Shown here piece after piece: positions 61,580-64,000 of a stretch of 64,000 nucleotides of DNA. The position numbers and the translations under genes are program-made. Where the stretch lies: positions 1 through 64,000 of the forward strand of contig NZ_SNYC01000004.1 of the NCBI RefSeq assembly GCF_004362715.1, given 5' to 3'. Positions within the stretch are counted from its first letter, which is position 1. Each line of letters begins with the position of its first letter. The notes under the pieces are model-generated. The model worked only from the letters and a program-made list of their open reading frames with translations, did not search any database and was not told where the DNA came from. This DNA is from Pedobacter metabolipauper. Its GTDB lineage: Bacteria > Bacteroidota > Bacteroidia > Sphingobacteriales > Sphingobacteriaceae.

Positions 61580-62812
61580 TTGGACATACAAGACATTAAA
61601 AACCGTTTCGGAATAATTGGAGGTTCTCCGCTGTTAAACCGGGCAATAGATATAGCAAGACAGGTATCTCCAACGGATATGTCTGTTTTAATTACTGGTG
61701 AAAGTGGTAGTGGTAAAGAGGTTTTCTCTCATATTATCCACCAGATGAGTACCCGGAAACACGGTGCTTTTATAGCCGTTAACTGCGGAGCCATACCGGA
61801 AGGAACCATAGACTCAGAATTGTTTGGCCACGAAAAAGGATCTTTTACCGGTGCTCATGAAGCCCGAAAAGGTTACTTTGAAGTTGCCAATGGCGGTACC
61901 ATATTTCTTGATGAGGTGGCTGAACTTCCGCTAGGCACCCAAGCCAGGTTGTTGAGAATCCTTGAAAGTGGTGAATATCTTCGCGTAGGCTCTTCCAAGG
62001 TTCAAAAAACAGATGTCAGGATCGTTGCCGCCACCAATGTGGATGTATACAACCGCGTTAAATCCGGCAAGTTCCGTGAGGATCTTTATTACCGGCTCAA
62101 TACCGTTCCGCTACGCATCCCTGCACTGCATGAACGTAAAGAAGATATCTATTTATTGTTCCGCAAGTTCTCTGCAGACTTTAGTGATAAATACCGCAGT
62201 CCTGGTATTCAGCTTGAGCCTGATGCCATACAAATGTTAAGCAATTACAGCTGGCCGGGAAATGTAAGGCAGCTGAAAAATATTGCCGAACAGATCTGTG
62301 TACTTGAAAAAGACCGGAATGTGAATGCTGCTGCTTTATTGAATTACATTCCCAATGAAAGCGCCACGAACCTGCCTATGGCTATTAATGGAAGCAGCAA
62401 AGAAGACTATACGGAACGGGATATTCTTTACAAGGTTCTTTTTGACATGAAAAAGGACATGATGGAGTTGAAAAAACTGGTTGCAGAGATTATTCAAAGC
62501 GGGGGGAACACGTCGCATATTATGGCAGACAACCCGCACTATATCAACCAGCTCTACCAGGAAGTAGACCAGACGATCAGTCACGAGCCTACATTTACCA
62601 TAAAAAAGCCCATACAGAATACGCCTGTAGATTATAATTATACCCATGAGGCGGAAGAAGTTGAAGAATCTTTATCTTTAATCGATAAAGAGTCAGACCT
62701 GATCAAGAAAGCCTTGAAAAAACACAAGGGCAAGCGTAAATTTGCCGCCCAGGAACTTGGGATCTCTGAACGCACCTTATACCGTAAAATTAAAGAACTC
62801 AACTTAACCTAA
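61580..62812 (+). CDS. Sigma-54-dependent transcriptional activator without receiver domain
   Basis: The 410-residue product starts at a TTG (61580); the next in-frame ATG would remove part of the Walker A region. Walker A is GESGSGK at residues 40-46, the sigma-54 contact loop is GSFTGA at 87-92, and the arginine-finger region is GKFREDLYYRLNTVPLRI. A linker with MKKDMMELKKLVAEIIQSGG leads to a Fis-type helix-turn-helix (KFAAQELGISERTLYRKIKE). No response-regulator or sensor domain precedes the AAA+ part, so regulation must come from a partner or from expression level. It follows miaB by 16 bases. Confidence 0.92.
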   Translation: MDIQDIKNRFGIIGGSPLLNRAIDIARQVSPTDMSVLITGESGSGKEVFSHIIHQMSTRKHGAFIAVNCGAIPEGTIDSELFGHEKGSFTGAHEARKGYFEVANGGTIFLDEVAELPLGTQARLLRILESGEYLRVGSSKVQKTDVRIVAATNVDVYNRVKSGKFREDLYYRLNTVPLRIPALHERKEDIYLLFRKFSADFSDKYRSPGIQLEPDAIQMLSNYSWPGNVRQLKNIAEQICVLEKDRNVNAAALLNYIPNESATNLPMAINGSSKEDYTERDILYKVLFDMKKDMMELKKLVAEIIQSGGNTSHIMADNPHYINQLYQEVDQTISHEPTFTIKKPIQNTPVDYNYTHEAEEVEESLSLIDKESDLIKKALKKHKGKRKFAAQELGISERTLYRKIKELNLT

Positions 62813-62814
62813 GC

Positions 62815-63312
62815 ATGAAGAATCTATATATACTGATGGTCTTATTCGTTTTTAGCGGCTGTAAGATCGGCTTGAATGGCGCATCCATCCCTGCAGATAT
62901 GAAGACGGTAAATGTAACTGCTTTTGAGAACAACGCTCCCCTTGTTGTGGCTTCTTTGAGTTCTGAATTTACGGAGTCATTGAAGACCAGGATCAGGAAC
63001 CAGACCCGGCTAAGTTTAACCACAAATGAAGCCCATGGTGTTTTTTCCGGAAACATAACCGGTTACGAGATTACCCCTGAAGCCATACAAGATAACAATC
63101 AGCCTACAGCTGGTGCCAACAGGCTTACCATCAGAATAAATGTAAAATATATCAATAACCTAAACCCTAAGCAAAGTTTTGAGGAGTCTTTTGAACGCTA
63201 TAAGGTCTTTAAACTCACCGGTAGTCTGCAGGCACAGGAACCCGGCTTAATTAAAGATGTAACAGCCCAGCTTACTGAAGATATTTTTAACAGGGCTTTT
63301 GCACAATGGTAA
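62815..63312 (+). CDS. lptE: LptE-like lipopolysaccharide transport lipoprotein
   Basis: The 165-residue product has a lipoprotein signal (LYILMVLFVFSGCKIGLNGA, Cys16), the family opening IGLNGASIPADMKTVNVTAF, and LSSEFTESLKTRIRNQTRLS before the strand that follows. LptE is the outer-membrane lipoprotein plug of the LptD pore, needed for lipopolysaccharide insertion. The start lies two bases after the activator stop, so it is strongly coupled. Confidence 0.88.
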   Translation: MKNLYILMVLFVFSGCKIGLNGASIPADMKTVNVTAFENNAPLVVASLSSEFTESLKTRIRNQTRLSLTTNEAHGVFSGNITGYEITPEAIQDNNQPTAGANRLTIRINVKYINNLNPKQSFEESFERYKVFKLTGSLQAQEPGLIKDVTAQLTEDIFNRAFAQW

Positions 63313-63345
63313 GCTAAAATAGAGATCAATTACTAACTTAGCACC

Positions 63346-64000
63346 GTGGAGCAGGATACAAATATAAACCAACAGCTTAAAGCATTGATTGCAGAGCCCG
63401 GAAAAGTTACCCCGGATGATGCAGCTATGCTTATAGGTTTCGCTGAACGCTACCCATACTTTCAACCCATACATCTGTTGCTGGCGAAGGCCACTTTAAC
63501 TACTGATCCTGAAGCAAAAGCTATTGCATCAGCCGCTTTATATACGAATGGCCAGCTATTGCACAACGTGCTTCACCATACTGATCAGCTGATTAGAACA
63601 AATTTTACGGTAATTAATCCGGCTGGCATTGAGTCTCCGGCAGACCAGCCTGAAGCCATTGATGAGGTGATCATTGATGAGGTGCCCTCTGAGGAAGTCT
63701 CTTCAGATGAAACTTCTCCTGAAGCGGGTAATTTTGAAGAAATTCATTTTGAGACGAATCCTTTTGAAGAGCCTGTTGTTGAAGCGGTTACTTCGGGATA
63801 TAAACCGGAACAGGAAACTGATGAGCAGGAAACTTTTGATGAAAATTCTGTCGAAGAAATTCCTGTTGAAGCCGCTGTTGAGATGGTTACTTCTGAATAC
63901 AAACCAGAACCTGCAACTGACGAACAGGAGACTTTTGATGAAATTGGTGAAATTGATACCACCAGCTTCATGGCACAGGAAAAAATCAGGAACACAGATG
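63346..64000 (+). CDS. Acidic protein of unknown function, 3' end cut by the window
   Basis: The frame starts at a GTG (63346), 33 bases after lptE, and stays open to the window edge (218 codons). The first 95 residues look like helical repeats (VEQDTNINQQLKALIAEPGK, LIGFAERYPYFQPIHLLLAK, AALYTNGQLLHNVLHHTDQL). From about residue 100 it becomes a very acidic linker with an imperfect 33-residue repeat (VTS.YKPE..TDEQETFDE, twice). In Bacteroidota genomes a protein of this kind often stands between lptE and secG. The function is unknown. Confidence 0.75.
   Translation, partial: MEQDTNINQQLKALIAEPGKVTPDDAAMLIGFAERYPYFQPIHLLLAKATLTTDPEAKAIASAALYTNGQLLHNVLHHTDQLIRTNFTVINPAGIESPADQPEAIDEVIIDEVPSEEVSSDETSPEAGNFEEIHFETNPFEEPVVEAVTSGYKPEQETDEQETFDENSVEEIPVEAAVEMVTSEYKPEPATDEQETFDEIGEIDTTSFMAQEKIRNTD
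63787..63942 (+). repeat. Imperfect tandem repeat in the acidic coding region
   Basis: The coding sequence contains two copies of a 57-base unit, 63787-63843 and 63886-63942, offset by 99 bases. They encode VTSGYKPEQETDEQETFDE and VTSEYKPEPATDEQETFDE. The intervening part (about 14 codons) is also glutamate- and valine-rich. Confidence 0.75.

Noticed and set aside
1..64000. tRNA, rRNA, CRISPR arrays and prophage genes
   Set aside because: None was recognised: no T-loop GGTTCGAATCC-like motifs in cloverleaf context, no regularly spaced short repeats, and no integrase, capsid or terminase motifs.

Overview
The window looks like chromosomal DNA of a Bacteroidota species close to Pedobacter (Sphingobacteriaceae). 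The reasons are the SusC-like and PF14905-type TonB receptors, the ECF sigma/FecR/TonB operon, DUF4249, DUF6266, DUF1543 and TIGR04325 proteins, many short SPII lipoproteins ending in SCKK, and promoters of the Bacteroidota type (TTTG, about 20 bases, then TAnnTTTG). No rRNA, tRNA, CRISPR array, transposase or phage gene was recognised. All family names come from reading the translations; no database search was run.

Region 1 (1-14 kb) is the most unusual. On the minus strand lies a tight operon of a 1131-residue secreted shell-like protein with YD-type repeats, a 115-residue helical periplasmic protein with an LTxxQ motif, a 1078-residue Rhs protein whose variable tip carries HELTH plus a downstream EAD (a putative gluzincin metallopeptidase toxin), and a lipoprotein 5 bases further on (candidate immunity protein). 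Downstream of it come an orphan Rhs-core seed, broken toxin tips, a broken copy of the immunity gene, several small lipoproteins, a SUFU-family immunity protein and other small hypothetical genes. I read this as a polymorphic-toxin locus with its graveyard of displaced tips and spare immunity genes. A transglutaminase-like protein and a DUF1801 protein sit inside this zone.

Region 2 (14-27 kb) holds a membrane protein, an Fpg/Nei-type glycosylase without its zinc cysteines, a phosphatase/lipid-kinase pair, a DUF6266 protein, a DUF1543/FAD-protein pair, a five-member alternating tandem array (A-B-A-B-A) of small secreted proteins in which two of the three A copies are broken, and cardiolipin synthase.

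Region 3 (27-35 kb) is cell surface: a DUF3494 ice-binding-like lipoprotein with Ig-like and InlB-type repeats followed by an OmpA-type outer-membrane protein, an M23 peptidase, a GH16-like lipoprotein, a Pal-like OmpA lipoprotein and a TlpA-like thioredoxin.

Region 4 (35-47 kb) is metabolism: an arginase-fold protein lacking half of its metal ligands, an NAD-dependent epimerase, a HAD phosphatase fused to remnants of phosphoglycerate dehydrogenase and its ACT domain, tryptophan 2,3-dioxygenase, branched-chain aminotransferase, a DPP IV-like peptidase, and two large AsmA-like paralogs.

Region 5 (47-64 kb) contains a CHRD lipoprotein/ECF sigma/FecR/TonB receptor/DUF4249 operon, a four-gene sugar-modification cluster (methyltransferase, glycosyltransferase, 3,4-ketoisomerase, aminotransferase), a PF14905-type receptor, a second ECF sigma with a small membrane partner, and then a housekeeping run: miaB, a sigma-54 activator without a receiver domain, lptE, and an acidic protein cut by the window edge.
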